DNA of 64,000 nucleotides from Nymphaea colorata. Its lineage: Eukaryota > Streptophyta > Magnoliopsida > Nymphaeales > Nymphaeaceae. A model generated the notes under the pieces. It made no database searches. It was given only the letters and a program-made list of their open reading frames with translations, and was not told the origin of the DNA. Positions 27,704 through 38,393 of this stretch are shown here, piece after piece. The DNA is taken from NCBI RefSeq assembly GCF_008831285.2, contig NC_045142.1, forward strand, positions 14,015,354 to 14,079,353. Reading direction: 5' to 3'. Position 1 is the first letter of the stretch. Each line of letters begins with the position of its first letter. Made by a program: the position numbers and the translations under genes.

Positions 27704-27774
27704 TCCGCTCCTTGCTGACATCCACATCTGCAGTGCCTAATAGGACCATAACTGGTTCAGATCTGATGAGATGA
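25468..27774 (+). CDS. Pararetrovirus-like coat protein/zinc-knuckle/aspartic protease polyprotein fragment, fused at its end to repeat R
   Basis: A 768-codon frame. Residues about 75-120 are charged and heptad-like, suggesting a coiled coil. Residues about 190-370 resemble a capsid region with a double tryptophan at W241-W242. Residues about 395-430 are very rich in Arg and Lys and lead into a CCHC zinc knuckle (C432, C435, H440, C445) that would bind viral nucleic acid. A long acidic, Ser-rich linker follows to about residue 600. A retropepsin-like protease has its catalytic Asp at D661 (DTGA 661-664). Residues 747-768 are translated from repeat R, not virus. The frame is also open upstream from 25198 across the satellite junction, so the Met cluster at 25468 is probably internal to the original protein. 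Conserved capsid and protease residues survive without stops, which points to a fairly recent insertion. A gypsy-type gag-protease cannot be fully excluded. Confidence 0.75.
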   Translation: MMMMTSTSSPKTEPGESGPGYVTTGDWPPKMAYTTTTAEEMQKGTPEFRADVSYLLLHSAQSPKTQDDKTRQLNYLIHWSTYAEKHFRRIEEQLQIVEANMEAVKSMLNGERKELKAKSKEALKAHSQNLSIRETSPYILGSRQKPAAYKDFYLMPNFKDADMKMFQNQHHNKPPEVKKHVISLGSEIPILNIDTCPTTKVAEVIRLWAQHLHMVVSQKRLSPDQAWRILPFTFSGRVANWWKFLPDTEKSEIMNDDIAVLGNRIILKFQPNLLAHQSSDWLMFTKRKLKDISQFEQYAEDYLNEAYRLGAHALSTIGMSFLASLPESLGNIVLDELSHRNILVENLNLVDLQQVVRQEIKKLCYRLKANHELPKVGKNICGQIDGAEEHNLPKKFKPRFRRFRRTKSRRPFKPYRFFRRRRRSDNKKDDRCFACRKKGHYANKCPNGAPRQIKMMFEVPEIEQDWDLIENEIEFEECLKNQNVFYLADEEEEENDEIISISTESSSEAGGHICMVGKKGKEVLIAESESEPEEFDCKSEFCNNFATTSPYEIIQDNSSSSDDSTSESGSDIDRGIYSDNEVPIAPKQQEKWAVSEKVAKALLDKGTIPINFWDFTPKNSLKNSEIKQIKKMSLSDIFVIIPVQIAADKNGKWKKGQTFIDTGANINFCKKEIISNWLYYLEGTRVETMNGERRLHNFALNVQVKIGEKTISTNFVQIDDAGHDIGLGSVTLDEIGPYTICKDCIVRSLLTSTSAVPNRTITGSDLMR

Positions 27775-29600
27775 CTCAGATCTTCTCAGAAGAGAAATTA
27801 ACTCATTATCAACTAAGTCAAAACCAGCTTCATGCCATCAATGGACAAAATGCAAGTTCCGACTAAAATTGACTTGATACTGATGAAACTACAAAGAAAA
27901 GGAGGAAATTCGGAAATTCAAACTGTTGCAGTCTTAAGATATTAGAAGCAAAGTAGTTTACAAACCAAATCATGAGAATATATATTGTTAAATTAAAGAG
28001 TAGCAGCTCTTTGCAAATGCACCATGTCTCAAACAGCAACTATGTGTTTCAACAACTATACTTAGTAAGTAGATTACAACTGTGACATGTAACTTGTTTC
28101 CAATAGCTATAGGTGTGCCATCAGTCTTAAGAATTATATTTAATTTCACCAATACATTCTATTTGTTGAGTGCATTGGCCACCTGTAACAACATTCTAGA
28201 AATAAAATCAGTGTTAACCCAATAGAAGATATACCAAAATAAGATCGAGAGAAAGGATTAAGTAGACCAAGTAAGGTTACTAAAAATAGCAAGAAGGCAA
28301 TAGACAGTATAAAGGCTATAAGCCCTTAAGATCTTGGACGCTCCATGAGCAGCAATTAGGGCACGAACATCGGCAAAGAGGAATTCTTACATCCATCCCA
28401 GTGCTACATAGTAAAGAGACTAAATAATCATCTTACCCATGTGTTGCATGAGGAAGGCCTTGAAGTTCTTCTGTATAAGGTGGCATATCAAAAAGTACAA
28501 AGTCATAAAATTCTTAACAAATAAGTAGATTGTATTGATTTTCAAATAAATATATTCATGCATACAAAGTATGTGGAATGGATCAAAGAAAGTAGGTCTT
28601 ACAAAAGTTTTGAATGCTGGGCGATGTGCAGCCAACTCATATAAGCAATTTGCAAACCATATCCAAAACTTATACTAAAAAAATTAGTACAATTATCATG
28701 CAAAAATATTGGCCATCATGGAAAAAATGAGAGAGAGAAGAGACCAAATATCAGATTTGAAACCATATTGAATGGCTGAATATAGATCATTAGAGAGAGT
28801 TATAAGATTTCATAGGTTAGCCATAATCTACTGCATCCATTTTCAAAGACTCAGAGGAATTAATCAACAAAAGAATATCCAAAACAAAACGAGCAGAAGC
28901 TATGGTATAAATGCATGCTTGAAATGTAGAATGCTTTGTAGCTGCACCTATGAAAAACACTGATATTCTCTTTGACTTAGCTATTACTTAAAAGACACAC
29001 TATTAGAAAAGTGACTCGTAAAAGATGGCAGAGACATTATGGAGGTTGACCACCATTGCATATGCAAGACAGCTTGTGTATAAAAATATAAATAAACATG
29101 CATTAAAAGATAGATATAAATACGTAGATAAATAGCTATATGTAATACATAAACAAATAGAGAACTAATGTAAATGTGTACGACATTATCACTTCAAATA
29201 ATATGTCACCTTTGGGTCTTTGATAACTCTAAGATGCCCTCTATTGTTCCTTGCAACACCACCTTTGAAGTCAAATAAAATAAACATCAACCTCGTATTT
29301 GAAAAGGATTAACATGGCATTATTATAAGACTTGTCAGTTTCACACAGAAAAAACCTCAAAACGATCAAATGTGGTCAGACTAAGAGAAAAGATAATGAA
29401 ACATATACAAAACGTGTCATTTCTAAAATTCTAACTTTTAGATCCACAAGGGGGGGAGGGAAAGAGTTGAACGTGCAATAACCAGAAACACACAACTATG
29501 ACCAAATAAAACCCTTACTTATAGGTGACAAAAGTCTAGAACTTTTGTTCCTATGATAAACAATTCATTTCTACGTGTTGGACTTTTTTCATGGCTGGAC
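27704..29600. repeat. Dispersed repeat R, copy 1
   Basis: About 1.9 kb that matches 53027-55386 almost throughout and 47464-48128 over its first part. It ends at catggctggac, after which copies 1 and 3 diverge. Copies 2 and 3 extend further left; here that part is missing and the pararetrovirus fragment takes its place. On the reverse strand it contains scattered coding-looking pieces: a hydrophobic segment near 28200-28350, and short segments near 28400 and 28600. None is recognised and the reading frames are broken. Confidence 0.9.
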
Positions 29601-30718
29601 CTTAGCCCTGTGTACATTCAGTTGGTGCAAAAAAAAGCAGTCTGATTATTCAATGTTACTCTACTTGTTCATAAGGACTATTTGATTCATTATATTGAAT
29701 GGACGAGAGAAAACTAAAGAAAAAAGTAATGGGTATTTTTGTCATCTAGTATTAGTTTATACTTTTTTTTTTCTTCATCTTTCTCTCAACCGTTAAGTGG
29801 GTGAATCTGAATATGGCCAGTAATTGGCTGGCGTTACATGGCTACTAACAATATTTTATGTTATCAAAGGCTTGCATTGAGTGATGTTTAACCACTCTCA
29901 AGACTGTAAAAGGTTTCATGTTTGAGTTGAAGTTGGACTTGCATTTCATTCTTAAACCAAAATTCCAAACCATCAACTTGAAATTCCAAACCAAGTTGGC
30001 CAGTAATTTGTAAAATCTGTTCCAAACATGTGTCAGCAACTTGAAAATATGTTGTTGTGTACTAAATCCGTCCCATACATGTGTCAGGGACTCAAGAATA
30101 TGTCGCTGTGTACTAAATCCGTTCCAAACATGCGCAAAGGACTCGAAAATATGTCGCTAGCCAGTACACTGTGCAAGCTACAACAACCATCATTGTTGAT
30201 GGAGGGTTAGCATTGTTAGTTGCAAAGTTAAAAGACATTGTGAAGTTAACCGACTTATATAACCGTCACAAAACACATTATGTCATGGGACCGAAAATTC
30301 CATGGTCAAAGTTACAATAAGGTGTAGGCACATTCCATGGCCGTTATGCTAACTTAAAGCAACAAGTGTCACAACAAATACAACTAAGACACGATGGCCA
30401 TTTTCATCGGTAATCATTTGGGCAATGGGACTTGTGTTGGTGGAGTTTTGACCGTCGTGATTACTTATTAGCGACAGAATTGCCAGTATTAGCGACTGTC
30501 GAGTTAAAGCAACAGTTAATGTTCATACTCGCGCAGACATATCTAAGTTAAGATTTAAACTTAAACGGAGGGGAAAACATCTATAAAACAAGATACATAT
30601 ATTTATTCAACATGAAAAAATAACACCATCAACCACATGACAATCAGGACATAAAACATAAGCAGCGTCCAATGCTGCCAATTATAGTATAGTACAGAGA
30701 ACCACATAGATCATCACG

Positions 30719-30804
<86 letters not shown>

Positions 30805-30893
30805 ATATGTATACACCTTTAGCCCTGAGTACATTCAATTGGTGCAAAAGAAAGCAGCCCCTTCCCCAAATCATATTTCACATGCATGTTCTG
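29601..30893. other. Noncoding stretch with a duplicated 40-bp motif
   Basis: No coding region is supported. The motif running tagccctgtgtacattcag, then ttggtgcaaaa, at 29604-29640 recurs at 30818-30860. The stretch 30028-30160 contains three diverged copies of a unit of about 45 bp (aaatatgtcgctgtgtacta and variants). A weakly similar copy of 29810-29940 lies at 44500-44620. Confidence 0.5.
30720..30802. repeat. (TA)n microsatellite
   Basis: About 41 uninterrupted AT dinucleotides. Any reading frame through it (Tyr-Ile runs) is an artefact. Confidence 0.97.
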
Positions 30894-31127
30894 CTAGAAA
30901 ACATTCCTGAAAAAGGCTAAGCTGGCTGTCATACTTCTATACATCCAAAAGATATTTGAAGGTGGCAGCTTCAAGTCTGCGTTGATGGAATGAAATGTCA
31001 TCTCCAGCAATCCTTTATATGGATCACCATTATTCTCTACATTATAACACAAATAATCTTGGTTAGGATGATAGAAGTGTTTATTGTTTGTGACATTAGC
31101 CACTGCATTTGCCACTTGATCATACAC
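30894..31127 (-). pseudogene. Aspartic protease C-lobe segment of the pseudogene
   Basis: A 77-codon piece containing VYDQVANAV, LCYNV and MTFHSINADLKLPPSNIF, which match the C-terminal lobe of nepenthesin-like proteases, where the LPP/N motif follows a beta strand. It lies directly downstream of the IDSGT motif but in another frame, so one small indel near 31150 separates them. Confidence 0.65.
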
Positions 31128-31356
31128 ATCTTTGGCAAGATAGTCACATGGTACCCGAGTCTATCATGATTGATCCAGCATGTCCCAACCATGTTGCCGT
31201 CTGTGCACCTCCAAACTATATGTTTAGTCTGTTGTTCCCCACATTTATGTAATCTAGTGTGAGTGTATAGGAAGTGCCTTGAGCTGCATTTGCTTCCATT
31301 GGCACCTGTTGAACCTCTTGGGTTCTGAAGAACTCTACCTCCTCACAGAATTTGAT

Positions 31357-31854
31357 CTACTCAATGACATTATTTTTCTTGCTATGGAGAGGAAAACTGT
31401 AAGCAAATTTATGGTTGATAAAGAAGCCGTTGTGACTAACAAGTGAAAGAGATCCTGGCCTGATGCCAACAAGACTAGGATGTACAAGATTTTCGAAATC
31501 AACACAATTTTCTTTATGAACGCAACCAAAGGCGATTGTCGGAAGCTTGATCGTGCCATCAGTGCCAACCTCAAACCAAAATCTTTCGAGAGCAAGGGTC
31601 CCTTCTACAACAGATCCATCACCATATGAGGACTTGACGCAACGAAGTTGGTTGTCGTCACAAGTGGACCAGAAGCTAGTGGTGCATCTCAGGTTATGGT
31701 ATGTGGAAGACTGAAGTGGCTTTAATGTTGACTTCATTTGGTAGGTAAAGTTGTAGTTAAGAACACACAATGCCCATTTGAGGTTGCTGCCAGTATCGAT
31801 GATGACCCAGTAAGATTGGACTACTACTAGTGATGTACTAATGTAAATCTGCAT
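31357..31854 (-). pseudogene. Aspartic protease N-lobe segment of the pseudogene
   Basis: The longest open part of the protease relic, 165 codons. The catalytic Asp is at residue 20 (DTGS), followed by conserved SSTY, SYGDGS (the flap region), FGC and GSLSLVS motifs of the TAXi/nepenthesin family. The family lobe normally continues into IDSGT without a stop; here a TAG follows directly after residue 165. The apparent Met start is internal: coding similarity (GEFL-like residues) continues upstream of it. Confidence 0.7.
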
Positions 31855-32830
31855 GAGAAACTCTCTATGTATAGATGTATCAATGTCTTCTTTTTATAGC
31901 ACATGAAGGTGCTGCTTCGATAAGTCGAAACAACTGCCTACCATCCTATTCTCTCATAGATTTAAGTATATAGGTTGTATGGTGGGATTTGAGAAGAAAT
32001 AGTTGGACATACGGCCAACTTTCTTTCCTAAAATTTTTGTCTTGTCATACAGGTGGAAGTTTTCCAAAACATTTCAACCATGTTTGATTGCAGGATGTGA
32101 ACGCGTGTCGGCAGTTTCACCTGTTTAGCAGACCCCAACACAGTTCACAAGTTAACCAGATAGTCCTCTTGAACTCAATTAAACATGAAAACAAAGAGAA
32201 TAATCGTAGCAATTGAATCTTCAAAGGACCCTTAGATAGCTGGACACAAGTTCCAATCAATTTTTGTTACTATTCATGGTATATTGTTGCCAGATCAACT
32301 CGTTTCTAAACTTTTTATGACACAAGTTTGCATTTCTTTCTTACTTTTCATGGATTGAGTTCCGCCGTGATAACCCAGACGAACGTTTCTAGGATCAATG
32401 GGCTTTAGTTCTAAACTTCTAAGTTACCGGGACATTTCCTTGAAATATGGAATTTGCCAGATATTTCCAGATTTTAGCGGTCAGGCACTGGAATTAGTTC
32501 ATCTGGTCAGGCTTCATGAGAATACACGTGGATGGTCGTGTTATTGGTGTTGGCATAACCTGAAGCCAATCGGGAGCACAACTTGAAGCATAGAGCTGCC
32601 CTGCTCAGTGCGTCGAACTGGAGTGGATGAAGGATCATAGAGAAGAGAGAGAGGCAATTCTGGGTGAATGAGGTCTATCGAGAATCCTGGAGTTTTGGTT
32701 AACATTGACAGAAGTTGTTGGTAGGAAAGTTTGATAGTGCAATTGGGAGAAGTTACAGGAGGATCATGAAGGAGGAGAGGAAGGTGGCTATGGCAACTGT
32801 TAATAGTAGATCTACAAAGAAAAACTCCTT

Positions 32831-33321
32831 GTATTTATAAAGGAGATCATGAGGTAGGTTGTGACTAAGGGTGTGGATTTAAATACAAATGGTGGGGAAA
32901 AGAAGCACATTGTCAAAGTGAGTAGCGTGTGGATTGTTCCACAAGTAACAGTTCTTGGTCAAGGAGAAGATGTGGTTATCACGTGAAGGAGCAGAGAAAG
33001 GGAACAACATGAACCCTTGGTTAGAGTTAGGAAAATGTTTGTGAACATCACTTTATCGTGGGTGGTGAAGGCTCTCGCCCATCCCTAGAGATGATGGATC
33101 ATGAAAAGTCACCTATTGATGTAGGATTCCAGTCAGTTCTATCAGTGCGATGATTTTAGGTGTCGGTGGTAAAGAGCACTGGTGTTGTGGACCAAAATGA
33201 GTGGGAGGAGGCATTTGGATTACCAGACCTTGCAGTGTGTGAAATTGAGGGGAAGCAAATGGTCAGACCTTTCTGATGGACTGCTATTGCAATTTTATTA
33301 GGCGGTAGCTCAAGATTTCAT
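32831..33321. other. Transition from protease relic to LINE relic
   Basis: No complete reading frame. The plus strand is probably the decayed 5' region and ORF1 start of the LINE that follows (DWEEVFHNLY continues from here). The left edge of the LINE cannot be fixed. Confidence 0.4.
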
Positions 33322-33880
33322 TTGGATTGGGAGGAAGTTTTTCACAATTTGTATCAGGTGAAAACAATTTTCACTCCTTTCAAAATGACTCTTTTTAATC
33401 AAGGCTTCCTCAAAGGAATATTTAGAGGAAGTTATGCAACCAAAAAATGGCGTGTTCGCGATAGGTTTTTGGTCTCTAGCAAGTGGAAGTCAGGAATGCC
33501 GCATCAACTTCAAGCTGTCACGAGAACCCCTCTAGGGATTTGTCTACTGAAGTTGCCTCTTTATATGTGGAACTGCAAGGTGTTAGCTGGTGTCGTTAAG
33601 GTTCTAGGTAGTTTTTTTGTAGATGCTGATGGCTTCACTTATGGGTTTGATTTGTATACTTGATGGTGATAAAGTTATTGAATAAATGGTGGAAGATGAA
33701 ACAAAAATTTGTTTCAGTACCTTATGTGGGGTTTCATTACATTCCACGGGGGATCATCTCAGTCATATGAGGGAGGGAAAAGTGAATACTAAACCCTCAA
33801 ATGGATGGACTCAGGTCATTATTGCTAATAGAAGGTGGAATCTAGGCTCTAAGCAATGCAAGTTATCTAATATTAAATGA
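33322..33880 (+). pseudogene. LINE ORF1 relic (DUF4283-like nucleic-acid-binding region)
   Basis: The frame from 33322 contains KWRVRDRFLVSSKWKSGMP and then LLKLPLYMWNCKVLAGV, followed by VLGSFFVDADGFTYGFDLYT. This has the usual layout of the DUF4283 region of plant L1 ORF1: a W-containing strand, then the L-P-L-hydrophobic-W core, then an I/V-G-x-F strand. A stop follows, and another frame from 33686 continues with a tail like ORF1 (SNGWTQVIIANRRW). The role in a live element is RNA binding in the LINE ribonucleoprotein. Here it is broken. Confidence 0.6.
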
Positions 33881-34385
33881 AATCAATTTGTGCCTCTTGA
33901 AAAAGATGTACTTCCTATTGAAAACCTATGATCTACGGGTCACGAGTCTCAAGGGATTATCTCATATGAAATGGTGATGGAATCATCTTTATTGAAGGTT
34001 AACCATGGTAAAACTATTGCTGAGTCCAGCCATGAGACCAAGAAGAAAGCCACAGAAGTTGAGGAGGAATTTTTTCCTGGATTTGGCTGTTTGAACTCCA
34101 CTAGGACTGTACTAATGAACTGAAAACAAAAAGATAAAAGGTCTTCCTCTCCTATGAATATTAGTTTGAACAAAAAAAAGCTCTCCATTGCAAAGAAGTT
34201 AACAATTTTAAGAAGAAGGGTTGTGGGACAACATTTTTTAAGGCTATATAAAGTTCTGTCCTGAAGGAAAGGATGTTGCCACAACATGATCCTGACATGG
34301 ATATCCAAGGAGCAGAGATTTCCATAACAAAGAGAATGTTCTCCTGTAGGAAAAGGATCCTAAGAGGAGTTGCCAATTGCCATCA

Positions 34386-35095
34386 AATGAAGTTTATAGT
34401 TGGATTGTTAGAGGCCTTGCTACTCTAACAACGTAGAAAGATTTTGGCAATTGGGTGATATCTCATCAACTTGGGATCATTTTCATGTTTCGATATCATG
34501 TTGAATGCAAACAACTTCAAATCCTTTTGCAATCACTTCGAGGAGTTTTTTTTTTAATCTAATATTGATACGAATCTTAATGGGGCCATAATTGTGTAGA
34601 GTTAGAGACATGCTGATTTTAGATTGACAAGTTGCAAATTTAATAAATTTTGGATGGATTGTTTGTTTATTCATAAAGCTTTCAATCTCAACTTTGATAC
34701 AATAGGTGTGTATCTTCACCCTCACTTTAGAATTCGCAAAGACCAATTGGTTATGTTAAATATCATAATTACCAATAAACAAATGTTAGTATTATAATGA
34801 AAGATTTTAATTCAGCTTATAAGGAGTCTGAAAAATGGCCCTGCCCCTGCTAGCCAAGCTTGTTTAGCATTCAATGGATTCATTCAAGATGTTGGACTAA
34901 GAGAGATTGTGGACAGAAACAGAGCATTCACTTGAACCAATCTCTGCGCCCCGACAGCACTGGTTCAAAGCAAATTAGATAGATTTTTGAGCAAGTTGAA
35001 AATTGTGGGCAGCTTTTGGTAGAACCAAGAAGTTCTTTAGACCACTCAGCACTTCTCTTTTACATGCAAATTAAATATCTTTAAAACCGCACACA
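34386..35095 (+). pseudogene. LINE endonuclease (EEP domain) relic
   Basis: Reading across frames gives the usual start of plant L1 ORF2 (FIVWIVRGLATL, cf. SWNVRGL), then a DFNSAYKESEKW-like motif near 34800 corresponding to the GDFN active-site strand, then GLREIVDRNRAFT and SKLDRFL. These are successive landmarks of the apurinic endonuclease-like domain that nicks target DNA. Several stops and frame changes are present, so no enzyme can be made. Confidence 0.65.
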
Positions 35096-35825
35096 AGAGA
35101 AGATGAAGATTTAAATAGTTCCTTTATTGAGAGTGTCAACCTAGTTGTAAGGTCATTATTACAAGGGCATGGAGAGTGGAGTGTAGAGCATGTGCAATGC
35201 TTAAACTTCTGGCAAAACAGAATAGAGTAAGAACATGCCTAAGTAATTGGAGTAAGTATAGAACCAAGAAAGTTGATATCAGAATTAATGTACTTCAAAA
35301 GGATTTTATTGAAATTTATAAGAGGCAAGATATTGACTCATAACCGGTCCACTTCTGAAAATCATATTAGATGTTTTCTTGCAGATGCTCTTTAAGATGA
35401 AGAAATGTACTAGAAAAAGAAAGTAAGGGTATCATGGCTAAAAAAAAGGGACAATAAGAGCAAATGTTTTCATGCTATGTTCAAGAAAGGTCAGAAAAAG
35501 AAAGACTCTTGTACATGAAGACAGATGATGGGGAGTTTTATGAGGAGGATCCAATTCTTTCCGCATGTACTTCTCATTTTTAAAGATTTTTTACCCGTGA
35601 CAACTCAACAAGAATGATTGTGGATCAGCTTGCAGTTAGTCACTGCGTATTTACAAAAGAAAACTTAACGTTGTTAAGTCCCATTTCAGATGAGGAAGTG
35701 GAATAGCTGTTATGGGTGCCAACTCCAATAGCGCACCAGGTCTGAATGGCTTTCTGAAATCGTCCCTTCAAAAAAGTCAGGACACGTTAAGGGCTAATAT
35801 CACAGTTGCCACTAGAGATTTTTTT
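35096..35825 (+). pseudogene. LINE ORF2 pre-RT region relic, truncated
   Basis: Contains the pre-reverse-transcriptase landmark (VSWLKKGDNKSKCFHAM, cf. WLKEGDRNTKFFH) near 35430, then TDDGEFYEDP-like residues and ISDEEVE near 35685. It ends in a T-run at 35820-35830, before any reverse transcriptase motif. Loss of the 3' part is the opposite of ordinary 5' truncation in LINEs, so a later deletion or replacement by repeat X is likely. Confidence 0.65.
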
Positions 35826-35859
35826 TTTTTAGAAAGGAAATCTTGTTAAGAAACTAGGC

Positions 35860-36776
35860 AGAGGTGGTTAAGCTAGCTGAGATTGCTAAGAGGGAAGTTT
35901 GAAACTCATGCTGTGAGGTATTCTATAAACAAGAATGAGGACAATATGTAAAACGTGCGATAAACATCTAGCTGCAAACCATAATTTTCAGTCATTTTTG
36001 GCATTGTAAGAGCAAAGATGAGTGGGGGCTGGAAGTGGTCACTACATGTGTTGCAAATGTTTATAAAGTGGCTGGTTTACTATGCTTGAATGCCTCCCCA
36101 ATCAGGAAAACCAGGTTGGTGGTACAAAGGTTTCTCTTCTCAAACATGATCAGAATTATGGACTCTGTTCATGTAGAGAGGATTCCTAAAGACTGTCATG
36201 TTACTCTAATCACAAACTGTCATGCTCTTAGTTCTCGTGTCAAGGAACTAAGAGAGTGACTCTGGTTCATTGGTAGGCTCAACAGTGAGAAGTTATTCCG
36301 TGGTTAAAGATCACTTATCTTTGGAGCCTATCTCCTTTGGAAACTCCTTTGGAAACTCCTTTGTCGTTGACAAAGTCAAAAAAACAAAAAACAAAGGAAA
36401 AACCAACATTAATGATACTGAAGGTCACAGATTCAGGTCAGACAAATCCTGAAAAGTGCTGACCCGGACCATGGAAAGTTTGCTGAGTGAGCAAGAGAGT
36501 GTTGAGGCTTAGTTAGAGGCCAGCTCTTAATTGTGTTTTTTCTGTTGATTTTTTTTCTTTATATTATTTTTCATCATAAATGGAAGGAGAAACCCAGCCC
36601 GATTGCATCAGAACAGTTCCTTGTCAAGGAAAGTGTAGCATTTCGGGCCCCCATTGAAGGGACAAGGTATACATCACAGGGTTGGGGCTCCCATGCATTT
36701 TTGTGGTCTACATTATTTTTGTGAATACAAACGAAAGTGGTAAGAACAATATTTTTTTGAATATTACCGTTTTCAT
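35860..36776. repeat. Dispersed repeat X, copy 1
   Basis: Matches 60674-61526 with few differences, beginning at agaggtggttaagctagctg and ending near attaccgttttca. This copy has a tandem 12-bp duplication (ggaaactccttt twice, 36339-36362) and an extra stretch of about 50 bp near 36655-36705 that copy 2 lacks. Short plus-strand frames (36035-36259, 36270-36452) are not recognised, and copy 2 does not keep them intact. Confidence 0.9.
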
Positions 36777-37354
36777 GTAAAAAGTATTTTTTCTACTATT
36801 AAAATTTTGATGTTATAAGTGCCATTCCTTTTTTAATTATTATGGTATATTAATAAAATAAAAAATAATTAACTTAATGTATGTTTATCACCAAATATAT
36901 TTTAAGATAGTGCTAAGTTATAAAGAAAAGAAATTTTAGTAGGCCTGGCTTCTGTCCCTTACCTAAGTGATATGTTATTTATATATACATACATATGCAC
37001 ATGCACACACATGAGAGAGAGAGAGTGTATTAAATGAAACTAAAAACATCCAAAGAGTAATGGAAGCCACAGTACAACTCAAAAAAAAAGGATGAAACAA
37101 AAGAAAATAGAAGCGGCAGAGAAGAAGAGAGGAACCAATCCGACAGCGAGAAATCCCTTAGGATAGCTAAAAGCTCCATTCTTAGGGTTTGCAATAAGTG
37201 GTGGAAAACAAAACGTGCTTTAGGAAAGAAGACTTAATTGGGAATGATCCAAATCTTCCACCAGAAAATACAAAACCATGTATGCCAACTTCAAATACAG
37301 ATGGCACATGGATCTAAAACTTCAGTTTAAAGGAATTAGACATTTTCCTCTTCT
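36777..37354. other. AT-rich noncoding stretch
   Basis: Nothing recognisable. It holds a short TATA/CACA/GAGA low-complexity tract at 36978-37025. Confidence 0.5.
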
Positions 37355-37362
37355 TGACAAAT

Positions 37363-37638
37363 CTAGCACAGCTCTATGTTACAGAAATTTCCTAATAGCC
37401 ATCGGTCAGCAAAACTAACCAAAATATCTTGGTCCGTTTCTTGTGAAGTTACATCATGTTTTGCATGTCTCCATTTATTTTGTAGCTCTAAAACAATTAA
37501 TGACGTCGACTTTTCTCTATATGCCACAACTTTCTTAAACTCCAAATCTGTCAACCCTAAAAGGTCGCTGCTCTTCCCTATCAAGCTGTAGCTGGATGTC
37601 CCCAGCACGGATTTTCTGTGAGTTCTCAAAAGCAACAA
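37363..37638 (-). CDS. Hypothetical reverse-strand frame, 91 codons
   Basis: Not recognised. The frame reads SSDLLGLTDLEFKKVVAY in its middle and is mixed polar/charged rather than low-complexity, so it may be an exon or a gene fragment. It has no identifiable domain, and its end overlaps a 37-bp motif shared with the flank of the copia LTR near 44004-44041. It may equally be noncoding. Confidence 0.15.
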   Translation of the reverse strand: MLLLRTHRKSVLGTSSYSLIGKSSDLLGLTDLEFKKVVAYREKSTSLIVLELQNKWRHAKHDVTSQETDQDILVSFADRWLLGNFCNIELC

Positions 37639-37676
37639 CCTAGCAATGTCTTCTAGGTGATTGTCACCTCAATCCA

Positions 37677-37812
37677 TCAAAAGATGCATTTTCAATGATC
37701 AGTTGCTTGACCATGGTTTTAAATAATGGAATAAAACTTTTACAGCAGTTTTAATTATACAAAATAACCATTTGAGAACAAAAATATCTGCCCGGTTTCA
37801 ATATACACACGC
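37677..37812. repeat. Dispersed repeat Y, partial copy 1
   Basis: Matches 63125-63245 closely and 45690-45790 more loosely (shared aaaagatgcattttcaa, ccatggtttt, acaaaataacca, and agctgcc or atctgcc). Confidence 0.75.
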
Positions 37813-37819
37813 ACAGAGA

Positions 37820-37826
37820 TATATAT

Positions 37827-37858
<32 letters not shown>
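37820..37858. repeat. TA-rich microsatellite
   Basis: atat/acat dinucleotide tract directly after repeat Y copy 1. Copies 2 and 3 are also followed or interrupted by TA tracts. Confidence 0.9.
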
Positions 37859-38129
37859 GCCGCACACCTTAATTAGGTCGTCATACCACACAACTTAATT
37901 AGGTCAATGATGCATCACTCAGATGTTTTGAGGCATTCTTCTAGGTGATGCACAGAGACCTCATGCAGGTGTGCACCTCTAACAACACTGGTTTAGGCTA
38001 CTTGTCAAAGAAAGAAAAATCTGACAGAAGAATATTCCATGCATGACTCTTTTTCTGTCCACATCTTCTGTTAATCTTTCCACCTTAAGAGCTGTTCGAG
38101 AATAAAAAAAACAAATCAGGCCAAATCAG

Positions 38130-38170
38130 AGAGAGCGAGAGATAGAGAGAGAGAGAGAGAGAGAGAAAGA
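38130..38170. repeat. (GA)n microsatellite
   Basis: Imperfect GAGAGA tract. Confidence 0.9.
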
Positions 38171-38362
38171 GGGTGATCACATTTGCTCATGATGCGGGCA
38201 ATGAGTGGAGAGCATTCAGCTGAGTTCGGGTGGACATGGGTCAACAAGAACATATTTGCATTAATAAAACAGTCATAGCGAAAAAGAGAGTGTCTGGTCC
38301 AAGAAGGTACTCTATATAGAGAAGATATATCTTGTAAGAAAAAGATGACAAAGAAGATTAAT

Positions 38363-38393
<31 letters not shown>

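Larger units (their letters stand above)
30894..32830 (-). pseudogene. Nepenthesin/CND41-type aspartic protease (peptidase A1) pseudogene
   Basis: On the reverse strand, pieces of a pepsin-like plant protease appear in the right order. A hydrophobic, signal-like segment lies near 32830-32770, and the typical propeptide start GFSIDLIHPELPLSLLYD near 32690-32620. A segment at 31854-31357 has the first catalytic motif (WVIIDTGSNLKW), then SYGDGSVVEG, IAFGC and VGIRPGSLSLVS. The second catalytic motif (MIDSGT) is near 31160, followed by a C-terminal part at 31127-30894 starting VYDQVANAV. Such enzymes are secreted or plastid-associated endopeptidases. A frame change lies between MIDSGT and YLAKDV, stops lie near 31355 and 31205, and the first two pieces are separated by about 700 bp of unrecognised sequence. 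It is therefore a broken copy, though introns could explain part of the spacing. Confidence 0.75.

Noticed and set aside
30644-30874. Tyr-Ile repeat protein frames over TA microsatellites (also at 39851-40130 and 48056-48320)
   Set aside because: Translation of dinucleotide repeats.
38020-38100. A miR156-like precursor suggested by ctgacagaagaat
   Set aside because: The mature sequence does not match beyond a few bases and no hairpin partner is visible.
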